From contig NZ_JAAATR010000033.1 of NCBI RefSeq assembly GCF_009907385.1, positions 186,001 to 250,000 on the forward strand: DNA of 64,000 nucleotides, read 5' to 3'. The notes below the pieces were generated by a model. The model was not told the origin of the DNA, searched no databases, and saw nothing but the letters and a program-made list of their open reading frames with translations. The translations under genes were made by a program, and so were the position numbers. Below, piece after piece: positions 9,722 to 19,144 of this stretch. The DNA comes from Atlantibacter hermannii (lineage in GTDB: Bacteria > Pseudomonadota > Gammaproteobacteria > Enterobacterales > Enterobacteriaceae). The stretch's first letter is position 1. Each line of letters starts with the position of its first letter.

Positions 9722-9765
9722 GTGGCTTTAGGGTAGCAAATCAAAAGGGTAAGCAAAAGATGAAG

Positions 9766-9792
9766 TTACCTGCCTGTTAGCCAGGCAGGTAA
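9766..9792 (-). terminator. Terminator of mepH
   Basis: An 11-bp perfect stem (TTACCTGCCTG/CAGGCAGGTAA) with a 5-nt loop, 4 bp past the mepH stop codon, followed by a moderately T-rich tract. Confidence 0.7.
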
Positions 9793-9796
9793 AGGA

Positions 9797-10627
9797 TTAA
9801 CGAATGGTCTTTGAGGTCATGACGCGGCGTGCGCCCACGTAATGACGCTGCCAGTAATCTTCGCTCAGAGAAGTGATTTGAATATCGCGACCGGAGCGCG
9901 GGGACTGAATGAACTTCCCGTTGCCGACATAAACGCCCACGTGATCGGCGGTGCCGCGGCCCCGGGTGCGGAAGAACACCAGGTCACCGCTTTCCAGCTC
10001 CGCCACGTTGACCGGTGCGGCATCGCGCAGGTGGTACATTTCGTTGGCGGTACGCGGAATACGGAACTTCACCAGATCTTTATAGGCGTAATAAATCAGC
10101 CCGCTGCAATCGAAACCGGTACGCGGCGACGATCCCCCCCAGCGATAAGGTTTGCCGATTTGGCCCATCAGTTTGGTCATGGCGGTTTGTTGCGCTTTTT
10201 GCACCCGAATTTTATGCGCTTCGGCAATAGTGGTGGGCTTGCCGGCTTTTGCCGCCACGCACTGTTTCTTGCCGGTTTTACGGGATTGGGTGCAGGTCTG
10301 TTTGACGACCTCCGCAGCGGCAGTGACGGGCTGAGAAACCCGACGATTTTTGGCTACGGTTTTGGAAGAGGCGGCGGTTTTCTTGCCGGAGGTGCTTTTT
10401 TTAGCGGTAGTTGTTTTCGCGGTTTTTACTGCTGATGGTTTGGCGGTTTTCTTTTTTGCTGCGGTCTTGCTGGCGTTGGTTTGTTTAGTGCTGGTTTTCG
10501 TTTTGGTGATTTGCTTATGCACGGCCGAGGGACGTGCGTGCTCTGACGCCTGAGTTAATGGCGTAAAGGTTAACGAAGTAAAAAACAGAGCACAAAGCGT
10601 AAGCGAAACTTTATTCATCCGCGCCAC
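9797..10627 (-). CDS. mepH: Murein DD-endopeptidase MepH
   Basis: Cleaves D-Ala-mDAP cross-links in peptidoglycan so new strands can be inserted during growth. It has 276 residues: a cleavable signal peptide (about 1-27, ending TQAS), then a long Lys/Thr/Ala-rich linker from about 40 to 95, then an NlpC/P60 domain from about 145. The catalytic cysteine is C174 (GFDCSGL) and the catalytic histidine H229 (TADHVGVYVG). E. coli MepH has 271 residues and the same low-complexity linker, though its sequence differs. It is transcribed alone. Confidence 0.95.
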   Translation of the reverse strand: MARMNKVSLTLCALFFTSLTFTPLTQASEHARPSAVHKQITKTKTSTKQTNASKTAAKKKTAKPSAVKTAKTTTAKKSTSGKKTAASSKTVAKNRRVSQPVTAAAEVVKQTCTQSRKTGKKQCVAAKAGKPTTIAEAHKIRVQKAQQTAMTKLMGQIGKPYRWGGSSPRTGFDCSGLIYYAYKDLVKFRIPRTANEMYHLRDAAPVNVAELESGDLVFFRTRGRGTADHVGVYVGNGKFIQSPRSGRDIQITSLSEDYWQRHYVGARRVMTSKTIR

Positions 10628-10957
10628 TGAGCGTTCCCCTGAACTAAGCTGACAATCATGCCAACGTGTGATTTCAAAAACCCGTCGATTCTAATCTATA
10701 AAATTGCCTGAAGGTAAGAGCGTTATTCCCTCAAAACGCTGTTTTGATACCGGGCGCAAATAAAATAACCAACCGGCAAATCACATGATGGTTTTTTGCA
10801 CAATAGTTGAGTGAAAGAGTAAGGTTTTACGTGGCGAAAATGTTATTCTTGCCACATGTTTACCGGGACTGTTGCGTTTATCTGCCAGATTTACACGGTT
10901 CCCTGATAACCAGTAAAATACAGGCTATTTGCCTGAGAAGCTTGAGGAAGCAAGACA
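10628..10957. other. Intergenic region between divergent mepH and grxD
   Basis: These 330 bp hold the promoters of both neighbours. I see A/T-rich blocks but no operator or small RNA that I can name with confidence, and no plausible reading frame. Confidence 0.5.
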
Positions 10958-11299
10958 ATGAGCACCACTATCGAAAAAATTGAACGCCAGATTGCTGAAA
11001 ACCCGATCCTGCTGTACATGAAAGGCTCCCCGAAGCTGCCGAGCTGTGGTTTCTCCGCTCAGGCCGTACAGGCGTTATCCGCGTGCGGCGAACGTTTTGC
11101 TTACGTCGATATTTTGCAGAACCCGGACATCCGCGCCGAGCTGCCGAAATACGCGAACTGGCCAACCTTCCCGCAGTTGTGGGTTGACGGCGAACTGGTC
11201 GGCGGCTGCGATATCATTATCGAAATGTACCAGCGCGGCGAACTGCAGCAGCTGATCAAAGAAACCGCTGAAAAACATAAAGAGTCTGACGCGGAATAA
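10958..11299 (+). CDS. grxD: Monothiol glutaredoxin GrxD (Grx4)
   Basis: A CGFS-type monothiol glutaredoxin that binds a bridging [2Fe-2S] cluster with glutathione and takes part in iron-sulfur cluster trafficking. It has 113 residues (115 in E. coli). The active-site motif is C30-G-F-S; WPTFPQLWVDGELVGG carries the cis-proline and glutathione-binding residues. GAGGAAG precedes the ATG. It converges with rnt on a shared terminator. Confidence 0.97.
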   Translation: MSTTIEKIERQIAENPILLYMKGSPKLPSCGFSAQAVQALSACGERFAYVDILQNPDIRAELPKYANWPTFPQLWVDGELVGGCDIIIEMYQRGELQQLIKETAEKHKESDAE

Positions 11300-11311
11300 T
11301 TCGCGCAGGCA

Positions 11312-11341
11312 TAAAAAAAGCGACCCAGGGTCGCTTTTTTT
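11312..11341. terminator. Shared terminator between grxD and rnt
   Basis: A 5-bp stem GCGAC/GTCGC flanked by an A tract and a seven-T tract lies between the two converging stop codons, so it can work in both directions. Confidence 0.85.
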
Positions 11342-11343
11342 GT

Positions 11344-11994
11344 TTATTCATCGGCCTGTAACGGCGGGACTGGCCAGCCGCCCAGACGCTTCCAGCGGTT
11401 GACGATTTCGCAAAACAGCCGCGCCGTTTGTTCGGTGTCGTACAGGGCGGAATGCGCTTGGGTGCTGTCAAACGGAATGCCGGCTGCCAGGCAGGCTTTT
11501 GCCAGCACGGTTTGCCCTAATGCCAGACCGCTTAACGCTGCGGTATCAAAGGTCACAAACGGGTGGAACGGGTTGCGCTTCAGCGAGGCGCGTTCCGCCG
11601 CCGCCATCAGAAAGCCGTGGTCGAATGTGGCATTGTGCGCCACCATAATCGCCCGGTTACAGCCGCGATCTTTAATGCCTTTACGCACCATTTTGAAGAT
11701 AGCGTGTAAGGCGTCGTATTCGCTAACCGCGCCGCGCAGCGGGTTATGCGGGTCGATGCCGTTAAAAGCCAGAGCTTCAGGTTGAAGATTCGCGCCTTCG
11801 AAGGGTTCGACATGGAAGTGCAGCGTTTCGTCGATACCGAGCCAACCCTGTTCATCCATCCTGAGCGTGACGGCGGCGATTTCCAGCAGGGCGTCAGTTT
11901 TAGCGTTGAATCCGGCAGTTTCCACATCAATCACGACGGGATAAAAACCACGAAAACGGTCGCACAGACCGGTAAGTTGAGCGTTGTCGGACAT
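11344..11994 (-). CDS. rnt: Ribonuclease T
   Basis: A 3'-5' exoribonuclease that trims the ends of tRNA, 5S and 23S rRNA and the CCA end during tRNA turnover. It has 216 residues (215 in E. coli) and belongs to the DEDDh superfamily: D23, E25, D125, H181 and D186 are all present. It is probably cotranscribed downstream of gloA in E. coli; here the rnt start at 11994 lies 98 bp past the gloA stop, with a hairpin at 12063-12085 in between. Confidence 0.97.
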   Translation of the reverse strand: MSDNAQLTGLCDRFRGFYPVVIDVETAGFNAKTDALLEIAAVTLRMDEQGWLGIDETLHFHVEPFEGANLQPEALAFNGIDPHNPLRGAVSEYDALHAIFKMVRKGIKDRGCNRAIMVAHNATFDHGFLMAAAERASLKRNPFHPFVTFDTAALSGLALGQTVLAKACLAAGIPFDSTQAHSALYDTEQTARLFCEIVNRWKRLGGWPVPPLQADE

Positions 11995-12062
11995 CAGCGT
12001 CTCTATGTTGGGGAATGAAAAGCAGCGCGTATTATGGCAAAAAAAGGCAGGAGTTGCAGCAG

Positions 12063-12085
12063 GGCGGGCGCAGTAAGCGCCCGCC
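12063..12085 (-). terminator. Hairpin downstream of gloA
   Basis: A 9-bp perfect stem GGCGGGCGC/GCGCCCGCC with a 5-nt loop, 6 bp past the gloA stop. There is no T tract, so termination may be partial and rnt could still be read through. Confidence 0.55.
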
Positions 12086-12091
12086 AGGAGA

Positions 12092-12499
12092 TCAGTTGCC
12101 GAGGCCTTTGCCGGCGTCTTTAGCTTCGATCAGCTCAATTTTATAGCCGTCCGGATCTTCAACGAAAGCGATAACCGTGGTGCCGCCTTTAACCGGGCCG
12201 GCTTCGCGGGTGACGTTGCCGCCGTTGGCACGAATGCGTTCGCAGGCTTCCGCCGCGTTATCCACGCTTAACGCGATGTGGCCATAGGCGGTGCCGAGCT
12301 CATAGCTGTCCACACCCCAGTTGTAAGTCAGCTCGATAACGGCTTCTTCACTTTCCGGACCGTAGCCAACGAACGCCAGAGAATATTTGTACTCTTCGTT
12401 TTCGCTGGTGCGCAGCAGGGTCATGCCCAGCACTTTGGTGTAGAAATCGATGGAACGTTGCAAATCGCCAACGCGTAACATGGTGTGAAGTAAACGCAT
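12092..12499 (-). CDS. gloA: Glyoxalase I (lactoylglutathione lyase)
   Basis: Isomerises the methylglyoxal-glutathione hemithioacetal to S-lactoylglutathione, detoxifying methylglyoxal. It has 135 residues, identical in length to E. coli GloA, with the nickel ligands H5, E56, H74 and E122. As the last gene of the nemR-nemA-gloA cluster it is expected to be induced with nemA when NemR senses reactive electrophiles, methylglyoxal among them. A 79-bp gap with a hairpin separates it from nemA. Confidence 0.97.
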   Translation of the reverse strand: MRLLHTMLRVGDLQRSIDFYTKVLGMTLLRTSENEEYKYSLAFVGYGPESEEAVIELTYNWGVDSYELGTAYGHIALSVDNAAEACERIRANGGNVTREAGPVKGGTTVIAFVEDPDGYKIELIEAKDAGKGLGN

Positions 12500-12546
12500 A
12501 ACATCCTCGTTATCTGTAAGTTTTTAACCATCAAGGGAATTTGAGT

Positions 12547-12570
12547 ATAGCGGCGATACGTCGCCGCTAT
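12547..12570 (-). terminator. Intercistronic hairpin between nemA and gloA
   Basis: A 10-bp perfect stem ATAGCGGCGA/TCGCCGCTAT with a 4-nt loop, 8 bp past the nemA stop. No T tract follows on the minus strand, so an mRNA-processing or partial-termination role is more likely than full termination. Confidence 0.5.
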
Positions 12571-12578
12571 CAATTCCA

Positions 12579-13676
12579 TTACAGTGTGGGGTAGTCGATA
12601 TAGCCTTCCGCGCCGCCGCCGTAGAACAGTTCCGGTTTCTGGGCATTCAGTTCCGCTTTACGCTGCAGACGCTCTACCAGGTCCGGGTTGGCGATATAGA
12701 CGCGGCCAAATGCTACGGCGTCGATATAGCCTCTGGAAATCAAATCTTCCGCTTTTTCTGCCGTATAGGCACCGGCCCCGATGATAACGCCCGGATACTG
12801 CTGACGTACTTTGGCGCGGAATTCGTCAGAGTAAGGCTTACCGCCCGCCCAGTCCGGTTCGGAAATATGCAGGTAGGCCAGGTTGCGTTTTGCCAGCTCG
12901 CCAATCAGGTACAGCGCGGCGTCTTCCTGGTCTTCACCGTTGTCGAGGCCGTTGAACGGGCCGAGCGGCGAAATGCGAATACCGATGCGATCGGATGCCC
13001 AGGCGTCGCTCACCGAATCCACCACGTCAAGCACTAAGCGAGTGCGGTTTTCGATGCTGCCGCCGTACGAGTCGGTACGCTGGTTAGACGCCGGAGAGAG
13101 GAACTGGTGCAGCAGATAGCCGTGGGCGGCGTGCAGCTCCACCAGATCGAATCCGGCTTCGCGGGCGTTAATGACGGCCTGGCGGAAATCGTTAACAATT
13201 CCCGGAATTTCCGCGGTTTCCAGCGCGCGCGGGGTGGAGGTATCGACGCGGATAGCGTGGCCCTGTTCATCACGCAGCGAGGTGCGGGTTTCCGCACGGA
13301 TCGCCGACGGCGCAACCGGCGCTTCGCCGCCCGGTTGCAGGCTGGCGTGAGAAATACGGCCGGTATGCCACAGCTGGACCGCAATACGGCCATCGCGTTC
13401 GTGAACTGCTGCGGTGATTTTTTTCCATGCGGCGATTTGTTCAGCGCTGTGCAGGCCTGGCGCGCCTGCATAGCCTTTAGCCTGGGCGGAAATCTGGGTC
13501 GCTTCGCTGATGATCAGACCGGAGCTGGCGCGCTGGCGGTAATACTCCACCATCATGGCGGTGGGGATATCGCCCGGCTCGATGCTGCGCAGACGGGTCA
13601 ACGGCGCCATAAACACGCGGTTCGGCGCGTTGACAGCGCCAACTTTAAGCGGGGTAAACAGTTTTTCTGATGACAT
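12579..13676 (-). CDS. nemA: N-ethylmaleimide reductase (Old Yellow Enzyme family)
   Basis: An FMN-dependent ene reductase that uses NADPH to reduce N-ethylmaleimide, nitro compounds and other electrophiles. It has 365 residues with the chosen start (E. coli 365). OYE signatures are visible: APLTRLRS near residue 22, LWHTGRISH, the active-site region [13 protein letters not shown], and [11 protein letters not shown] near the C-terminus. The ATG at 13674-13676 has AGGAG 6 nt upstream and restores the N-terminus SSEKLFTPL; an in-frame upstream start adds 17 unrelated residues. It lies downstream of nemR in the same direction. Confidence 0.96.
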   Translation of the reverse strand: MSSEKLFTPLKVGAVNAPNRVFMAPLTRLRSIEPGDIPTAMMVEYYRQRASSGLIISEATQISAQAKGYAGAPGLHSAEQIAAWKKITAAVHERDGRIAVQLWHTGRISHASLQPGGEAPVAPSAIRAETRTSLRDEQGHAIRVDTSTPRALETAEIPGIVNDFRQAVINAREAGFDLVELHAAHGYLLHQFLSPASNQRTDSYGGSIENRTRLVLDVVDSVSDAWASDRIGIRISPLGPFNGLDNGEDQEDAALYLIGELAKRNLAYLHISEPDWAGGKPYSDEFRAKVRQQYPGVIIGAGAYTAEKAEDLISRGYIDAVAFGRVYIANPDLVERLQRKAELNAQKPELFYGGGAEGYIDYPTL

Positions 13677-13689
13677 AAAAACTCCTGAG

Positions 13690-13704
13690 TAGACCGGTCG
13701 TCTA
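13690..13704 (-). promoter_or_regulatory. NemR-type palindrome in the nemR-nemA gap
   Basis: The sequence TAGACCGGTCGTCTA has the TAGAC/GTCTA half-sites of the box upstream of nemR, but a 5-nt instead of a 6-nt centre. It starts 14 bp upstream of the nemA start codon, so bound NemR could affect an internal promoter. This is inference from the repeat. Confidence 0.55.
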
Positions 13705-13730
13705 GTGTTATTCGAAATAAAAAGCACCTG

Positions 13731-14327
13731 TTACGCAGGTGCAGAGAGTAAGGCTTTCACATGCCCAAGCGCGCTTTCTAACGGCAGGGCGCTACGCGAA
13801 ATTTTGGCCTGAAGGCTGGCGCCCAGCCACAGGGCATAAAGCATATTGGCGGTGGAAACGGCATCATGGGTTAATTTCAGGCTGCCTTCCTGTACCCCTT
13901 GCGCCAGGTTTTCCGCCAGCAGGGCGATGATTTTCGCCGCGCCATGATCGAGCGCAACGCGCATATCTTCGGATAAATCACACACCTCGGCAGACAGCTT
14001 TACCGTCAGGCAGCCGTTAATCCGATCGTGGCTGCAAAACTGTTGCAGCGTTTGCTGATAGTGCGCCAACAGCTTTTCACGGGCGTTGCTGCCCGGGGCG
14101 GAAAAATGCCGGGTCAGGCGTTGATGATAGGCCGTGTAATAGCGTTCAAGCATCGCCACGCCAAACGCTTCTTTGGAGCGAAAGTAGTGGTAGAACGACC
14201 CCTTGGGCACTTCAGCGGTTTTTAGCAGCTCGCTTAATCCCATGCCCACAAAGCCCCGGTGCAGGCAAAGCTGCTCGCCGGTAGCAAGGATGTGTTCGCG
14301 GGTATCGTGTTCAGCTATCTTGTTCAT
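13731..14327 (-). CDS. nemR: TetR-family electrophile-sensing repressor NemR
   Basis: Represses nemRA-gloA and releases DNA when reactive chlorine species, quinones or methylglyoxal modify it. It has 198 residues (199 in E. coli). The TetR helix-turn-helix is at about 28-50 (MGLSELLKTAEVPKGSFYHYF). The sensing cysteine C106 and the lysine K175, which are implicated in the reversible Cys-Lys bond of E. coli NemR, are both present at exactly those numbers. A NemR box sits 15 bp upstream of the start, indicating autorepression. Confidence 0.96.
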   Translation of the reverse strand: MNKIAEHDTREHILATGEQLCLHRGFVGMGLSELLKTAEVPKGSFYHYFRSKEAFGVAMLERYYTAYHQRLTRHFSAPGSNAREKLLAHYQQTLQQFCSHDRINGCLTVKLSAEVCDLSEDMRVALDHGAAKIIALLAENLAQGVQEGSLKLTHDAVSTANMLYALWLGASLQAKISRSALPLESALGHVKALLSAPA

Positions 14328-14341
14328 GGCGCTTACTGTAG

Positions 14342-14357
14342 TAGACCAATCGGTCTA
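14342..14357 (-). promoter_or_regulatory. NemR operator upstream of nemR
   Basis: TAGACCAATCGGTCTA, an almost perfect palindrome with TAGACC/GGTCTA arms, lies 14 bp upstream of the nemR start. It matches the E. coli NemR box in sequence and position. Confidence 0.85.
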
Positions 14358-14470
14358 ATGCAATTTTTCTTTATCGCTCCGCGTGACGTTGTCACATAAA
14401 AGAGCTGGGCACTTGCAACAACGGCTGTCACAGGCTTGAATAGTAGTAAGGCGTTTAATCCGGAGGGTCA

Positions 14471-14710
14471 GTGGCCGAACAACTCGAGTTTTTCCCGATC
14501 CAAAGCCCGTGTCGCGGCATTTGCCAGTCTGATGAAAAGGGATTTTGCCGCGGCTGTATGCGCAGCAGAGACGAGCGTTTCAACTGGCAGGCCATGAGCG
14601 ATGCGCAAAAGCAGGAGGTGCTACGCCTGTGCCGCCAGCGCTGGCTGCGTAAGCTGCGCGCCAGTAAAACCTCGCAGGATGACGAACCGCAACAACCTTC
14701 ACTTTTCTAG
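14471..14710 (+). CDS. ydhL: DUF1289 small cysteine-rich protein YdhL
   Basis: A 79-residue cytosolic protein of unknown function, the same length as E. coli YdhL. The DUF1289 core is visible as PCRGICQSDEKGFCRGCMRS near residues 14-33, with four cysteines in a C-x3-C-x8-C-x2-C arrangement suggestive of metal binding. The start is GTG at 14471, preceded by GGAGG at 14461-14465. It lies 51 bp upstream of ydhF in the same direction and is divergent from nemR, so it may form an operon with ydhF. Confidence 0.9.
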   Translation: MAEQLEFFPIQSPCRGICQSDEKGFCRGCMRSRDERFNWQAMSDAQKQEVLRLCRQRWLRKLRASKTSQDDEPQQPSLF

Positions 14711-14761
14711 CCCGCGCAGTCACGTATACTCAGCATTCATTTATTCGTCGAGGTAATTAAG

Positions 14762-15658
14762 ATGGTTCAGCGTATTACCCTTGCGCCGCAAGGCCCGGAA
14801 TTTTCGCGTCTGGTGATGGGCTACTGGCGGCTGATGGACTGGAATATGTCGGCGCGGGAGCTGGTCAGCTTTATCGAACAACATCTCGATTTAGGGATCA
14901 CCACCGTCGACCATGCCGATATTTACGGCGGCTACCAGTGCGAAGCGGCGTTTGGCGAAGCGCTGAAGCTGGCGCCGCAGTTGCGCGACAGAATGGAAAT
15001 TGTCACCAAATGCGGCATCGCCACCACGGCCAAAGCGGAAAACAAAATCGGCCACTACATCACCGATCGCGCGCATATTGTCGAAAGCGCCGAGACGTCG
15101 CTGAAAAATCTTGCCGTTGAACATCTCGATTTGCTGCTGATCCACCGCCCGGACCCGCTGATGGATGCGGATGAGGTGGCCGAAGCCTTCCTGCAACTGC
15201 ATCAGGCGGGAAAAGTACGCCACTTCGGCGTGTCTAACTTCACGCCGGCGCAGTTCTCGCTGCTCCAGTCGCGTCTGCCGTTTACGCTGGCGACCAACCA
15301 GGTAGAAATTTCTCCGGTTCATCAGCCGCTGCTGCTGGACGGTACGCTTGATCAGTTGCAACAGCTGCGCATTCGCCCAATGGCCTGGTCCTGCCTCGGT
15401 GGCGGCCGTCTGTTTAACGATGAGTCGTTCCAGCCGTTGCGTGATGAGCTGCAACAGGTGGCGCAGGAGATCGGCGCGCAAACCATCGAGCAGGTGGTCT
15501 ACGCATGGGTAATGCGCCTGCCGTCGCAGCCGCTGCCGATCATCGGCTCGGGGAAAATCGAACGCGTGCGTTCCGCGATCCATGCGCTGTCGCTGGAGAT
15601 GACTCGCCAGCAGTGGTTCCGCATCCGCAAAGCCGCGCTGGGTTACGATGTACCGTAA
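14762..15658 (+). CDS. ydhF: Aldo-keto reductase YdhF
   Basis: A 298-residue NADPH-dependent oxidoreductase of the aldo-keto reductase superfamily, the same length as E. coli YdhF. The catalytic tetrad can be read as D50, Y55 (DHADIYGG), K83 (VTKCG) and H128 (LLIHRPD), and the cofactor segment is IIGSGKIERVRSA near the C-terminus. The physiological substrate is unknown. It lies just downstream of ydhL and next to the nem genes, whose enzymes also handle reactive carbonyls, but a shared function is only a guess. AGGTAATTAAG precedes the ATG. Confidence 0.93.
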   Translation: MVQRITLAPQGPEFSRLVMGYWRLMDWNMSARELVSFIEQHLDLGITTVDHADIYGGYQCEAAFGEALKLAPQLRDRMEIVTKCGIATTAKAENKIGHYITDRAHIVESAETSLKNLAVEHLDLLLIHRPDPLMDADEVAEAFLQLHQAGKVRHFGVSNFTPAQFSLLQSRLPFTLATNQVEISPVHQPLLLDGTLDQLQQLRIRPMAWSCLGGGRLFNDESFQPLRDELQQVAQEIGAQTIEQVVYAWVMRLPSQPLPIIGSGKIERVRSAIHALSLEMTRQQWFRIRKAALGYDVP

Positions 15659-15690
15659 TTCCTAAAATTGCCGCCTCCCGCTTCGGATCC

Positions 15691-15716
15691 TGCCTGTGTT
15701 CTAGACTTAACAGGCA
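15691..15716 (+). promoter_or_regulatory. Candidate sodC promoter inside an inverted repeat
   Basis: CTAGACT at 15701-15707 resembles the extended -10 element used by RpoS (CTATACT), in keeping with the known RpoS dependence of E. coli sodC. It is flanked by the arms TGCCTGT (15691-15697) and ACAGGCA (15710-15716). The repeat could be an operator or simply chance. Confidence 0.4.
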
Positions 15717-15738
15717 AATTCATGAATCAGGAGGCACG

Positions 15739-16260
15739 ATGAAAAAAATCAGTCTGGCAATGGTAGTCCTGTTTGCCTGCGGCGCAGCCCAGGCAGCCAG
15801 TGAAGACGTTGAGATGCATCTGGTTACCCCTCAGGGCATCGGTCAATCCATCGGTGAAGTCGAAATCGAAGAAACCGACAACGGCCTGAAATTTACCCCC
15901 GATCTGAAAGCGCTGCCGCCCGGCGAACGCGGTTTCCATATCCATGCTAACGGCAGCTGCGAACCGGCAATGAAAGACGGTAAACCGTCCGCCGCAGAAG
16001 CGGCGGGCGGACACCTCGATCCGCAAACGACCGGTAAGCACCAGGGCCCTGAAGGCGCAGGCCATATCGGGGATCTCCCGGTGCTGTTAGTGGATAAAGA
16101 CGGCAACGCCAAAGAGGCGGTCACCGCGCCACGTCTGAAAAAACTGGATGAGGTGAAAGGTAAGGCGCTGATGATCCACGTCGGCGGCGATAACATGTCC
16201 GATAAACCGGAACCGCTTGGCGGCGGCGGGGCACGTTTCGCCTGTGGCGTTATAAAATAG
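15739..16260 (+). CDS. sodC: Periplasmic Cu,Zn superoxide dismutase
   Basis: Removes superoxide in the periplasm. It has 173 residues, as in E. coli SodC: a signal peptide of 19 residues ending AAQA, then the mature enzyme. Metal ligands H67, H69, H92, H101, H109, D112 and H147 are all present, as are the disulfide cysteines C74 and C169. The ATG at 15739 has AGGAGG at 15729-15734. The stop overlaps the end of converging ydhK by 11 bp, and no terminator hairpin is visible between them. Confidence 0.97.
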   Translation: MKKISLAMVVLFACGAAQAASEDVEMHLVTPQGIGQSIGEVEIEETDNGLKFTPDLKALPPGERGFHIHANGSCEPAMKDGKPSAAEAAGGHLDPQTTGKHQGPEGAGHIGDLPVLLVDKDGNAKEAVTAPRLKKLDEVKGKALMIHVGGDNMSDKPEPLGGGGARFACGVIK

Positions 16261-18286
16261 TCGCCGGTGCGCCGTCAGCGGGATTATCCGCCGACGGCGC
16301 TTGTTCCAGCTGTTTGAGCGAACAGTACAGTCGCCAAATCAACGCCGCCAGCTCCACCGCAGCCGGATCGTTGCGTCGGGCTAACACCCCGGCATAACGC
16401 TGCAATTCGATTAACGCCACCCCGAGCGGTTTTTTCTGAATGCCGCGCTCGCTCATCACATTGCGTAACGTGCTGATGCAGATATCCCGCACTTGCGACA
16501 GCGGATCGGAACGCGCTTCCCAGGCGCGAAGCGCCCATACCACATGTGAACAGTTGAGCAAGACCACCCCCCAGCGCAGCAGCCAGCGGCGGGCGCGCTC
16601 TTCTTTCGCCTGGCTGAGCTGGTGGACGTGATGATACACCAGCGATTCGAATTCGCTTTCGCTGTACTCAGGTTTACGGCTCAGCTGATCGATAAAGCCC
16701 CGGCGCAGCGCCCGAATATGACGGCGGCCTTTGCGGGTGTCCGAACCGGGTTTCAGAATCGAGAACGCCATCCAGGCCAGGCCGACACCGATGATTTTCG
16801 CCAGGTTATCGTTAAGAAAATCGCCAAAGTCATACACCGGCGGATTGGTCACCGCGATAAAGGAACCCATGAACACGATGAGTTGCCCCCACAGACCGGC
16901 GAATTTGGGTTGCTGGAGCTTCATGAGTTGCATGGTGGTCAGCAGCGGAAATAAAAACAGCAGGAACTCCCACAGCTCGGTGACCCGGATCATCAGGCCG
17001 AATTTTACCGCAAAGCTAAACAGCGACAGCAATATCAGGGTGCGCATCAGCAGGGATAACGACTGATGCGGGGAAGGCGAGGCAGAATAGAGCACGCAAC
17101 AGATAGCGATCATGGTCAGTGCAGAACTGCCGGCATCCCACTGCGCCTCTATCGTCCATGCGCAGCCCAGAATAATGACGCAAAACGTGCGTAACGCATT
17201 CCAAAGGGCTTCAGCGATATCGGCATGGCGGGTTAGCGAGGCGGTTTTCGGCGTGGGGACGGCGATACCCGCGCGATCGTTTTCCAGTACCACCAGCTGA
17301 TGATTCACCCGCAGATAAGTATGGCAAAAATAGCGCAGGCGCTGCCAGTACGCGAGGTGCCGGTAATCATTCGCTTTCTGCGGCAGGCACAGCGCCAGCA
17401 GGCGGGCAATACGGTAGCGATCCGGCTGCTCACGCGCCAGTTCCGCCAGGATATCACTCTGCAACGCAGCGATGTGCGGCGGCATGTCATGCCAGTTAAT
17501 TAACAACCGACGCAAGCCTGAAATCGTGCTGGTCAGCCGTAACTGTTGATGCAGGATGGCATTGAGCAGATTGTTATTCTGGCGAAAACGATAATGGCTC
17601 CAGAACGCCTGAATACGCAAAATATTCAGCGTCAGAATTTGGCCGATCATGCCCTGATGGGCGGTGCGCATCGCGTCGGTGGTGTCCGGCTGCCAGAGTA
17701 AATGGGCATGTTCCAGCAGCCGTGCATGCAGGGATTTCAGGGAGACCAGCAGCGTGGTGCCATCAGAGGTGCTGGGCAGCACCATCATCATAAAACCGCC
17801 GCAGGCGATGCCGATCAGTACCTCGCAGACCCTCGCCTGGGCGATATCCCAGAGCTGGGTCGTTTCCACGGTGTTCACCATGGTAAAGGCGATGATCGCG
17901 GCGGTGTAACCCGCAAGCTGTGCGGCATAGGCGGCATTATTGTGAAAATGGCTGGAGGTCCAGGTGCATAGCGCCAGCCAGCCGGCCATAGAAAGCGAAA
18001 AAAACCACGGCTCGTTGAGCGTACTCCCGGCGATGATCAGCGATGCGCTGGCCCCGATCAGGCTACCTACCACCCGGCCAAGGCTTTTGCTGATCACGCC
18101 GCCGGGCGTCGGGAAGCTCACCACGGCGGCAGACGTCATGGCCCAGTAAGGCTCATCCAGATCGAGCGCGTAGGCGATACTCAGCGCCAGGCACATGGCA
18201 ATCGCATTGCGCAGGGCATAGCGCCACTGGTTGCCCGTTGCTTTGCCCCAGGGCGCGCGTTGCCAGTCAAGCCAGCCGAGATTCAT
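16250..18286 (-). CDS. ydhK: FUSC-family inner-membrane efflux protein YdhK
   Basis: A 678-residue protein (E. coli YdhK 670) of the aromatic acid exporter / fusaric acid resistance family. It has two membrane blocks of about five or six segments each (roughly residues 25-170 and 365-490), both followed by soluble regions. Signature stretches are [17 protein letters not shown] near 44-60 and [17 protein letters not shown] in the second half. With the membrane fusion protein YdhJ and the small protein YdhI it should form a tripartite-type exporter. The start lies 4 bp past the ydhJ stop. The natural substrate is not known. Confidence 0.93.
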   Translation of the reverse strand: MNLGWLDWQRAPWGKATGNQWRYALRNAIAMCLALSIAYALDLDEPYWAMTSAAVVSFPTPGGVISKSLGRVVGSLIGASASLIIAGSTLNEPWFFSLSMAGWLALCTWTSSHFHNNAAYAAQLAGYTAAIIAFTMVNTVETTQLWDIAQARVCEVLIGIACGGFMMMVLPSTSDGTTLLVSLKSLHARLLEHAHLLWQPDTTDAMRTAHQGMIGQILTLNILRIQAFWSHYRFRQNNNLLNAILHQQLRLTSTISGLRRLLINWHDMPPHIAALQSDILAELAREQPDRYRIARLLALCLPQKANDYRHLAYWQRLRYFCHTYLRVNHQLVVLENDRAGIAVPTPKTASLTRHADIAEALWNALRTFCVIILGCAWTIEAQWDAGSSALTMIAICCVLYSASPSPHQSLSLLMRTLILLSLFSFAVKFGLMIRVTELWEFLLFLFPLLTTMQLMKLQQPKFAGLWGQLIVFMGSFIAVTNPPVYDFGDFLNDNLAKIIGVGLAWMAFSILKPGSDTRKGRRHIRALRRGFIDQLSRKPEYSESEFESLVYHHVHQLSQAKEERARRWLLRWGVVLLNCSHVVWALRAWEARSDPLSQVRDICISTLRNVMSERGIQKKPLGVALIELQRYAGVLARRNDPAAVELAALIWRLYCSLKQLEQAPSADNPADGAPATIL

Positions 18287-18289
18287 GGA

Positions 18290-19144
18290 TTACTGCTCGA
18301 TAGCGATGGTGCAGGTGGTGCCGGAGACTAACAGCGCGTTATCCGGTACGTTTTGCAGCTCAAAACGTACCGGCACCCGCTGGGCCAGCCTGACCCAGGG
18401 CACATTGGGTTTAACGTCGGGCACCAGCCCGCTGTCAGTTTCCACACTTTGATCGTAGATAGCCCGGCCAATGCTCTCAACCCGGCCAGCAAGCGGCGTA
18501 TCGTTGCTGAGCAGAGTGATTCGGGCGGTTGCGCCCGGCGCAATATGGCGCAGTTTGGTCTCTTCAAAATAGCCCACCACATAAAAGGAGTGGCTGTCGA
18601 TTAACGCGAAAACCGGGGCGCCGGTGGAGGCGTAGTTCCCGACGCGTACTGACAGATTGGTTACCCAGCCGTCGACTGGCGCGGTCACGTTAGTTTGGGA
18701 GAGTTGCCATTGGGCTTGCTCCAGCGCGGCCTTTGCCACATTCACGGCGGCCTGCATGGCTTTCACGTTGAGGGTGGCGCTGTCTAACTCTTCGGCGGAA
18801 ATATAGTTGTGCGGCAGATGCTGGCGGCGGCTGGCTTCATTCTGCGCTTTCGCCAGGTCGGACTGAGCATGGGCCAGCTGCGCTTGCGCGTTAAGTACCG
18901 CAATGCGGAACGGCGTGGCGTCTATGCTGAACAGCGGCGCACCGGCTTTGACAAATTGATTATCCCGCACGTCGATGTGCGTGATCGTGCCGGCGACCTG
19001 GGGCGAAATATCCACCAACTCTGCGCGCACTTTCCCGTCGCGCGTCCAGGGGGATTGCATGTAATAGTTCCACAGCCACCAGCCGGCCAGAATCACCGCC
19101 GCCAGGACAATCAGCGTGGAAAAGTACTTCACGGTCTTCATCAT
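18290..19144 (-). CDS. ydhJ: Membrane fusion protein YdhJ (HlyD/EmrA-like)
   Basis: A periplasmic adaptor of 284 residues (285 in E. coli) anchored by one N-terminal membrane helix (about 8-28). The lipoyl half-motifs flank a coiled-coil hairpin: VSGxV-type segments near 45-70 and the second half PVDGWVTNLSVRVG after the helical Ala/Gln-rich stretch. The start ATG at 19144 overlaps the ydhI stop (TAATG), a sign of translational coupling; the next codon is also ATG. An upstream in-frame start at 19183 would overlap ydhI further and is not needed. Confidence 0.92.
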   Translation of the reverse strand: MMKTVKYFSTLIVLAAVILAGWWLWNYYMQSPWTRDGKVRAELVDISPQVAGTITHIDVRDNQFVKAGAPLFSIDATPFRIAVLNAQAQLAHAQSDLAKAQNEASRRQHLPHNYISAEELDSATLNVKAMQAAVNVAKAALEQAQWQLSQTNVTAPVDGWVTNLSVRVGNYASTGAPVFALIDSHSFYVVGYFEETKLRHIAPGATARITLLSNDTPLAGRVESIGRAIYDQSVETDSGLVPDVKPNVPWVRLAQRVPVRFELQNVPDNALLVSGTTCTIAIEQ

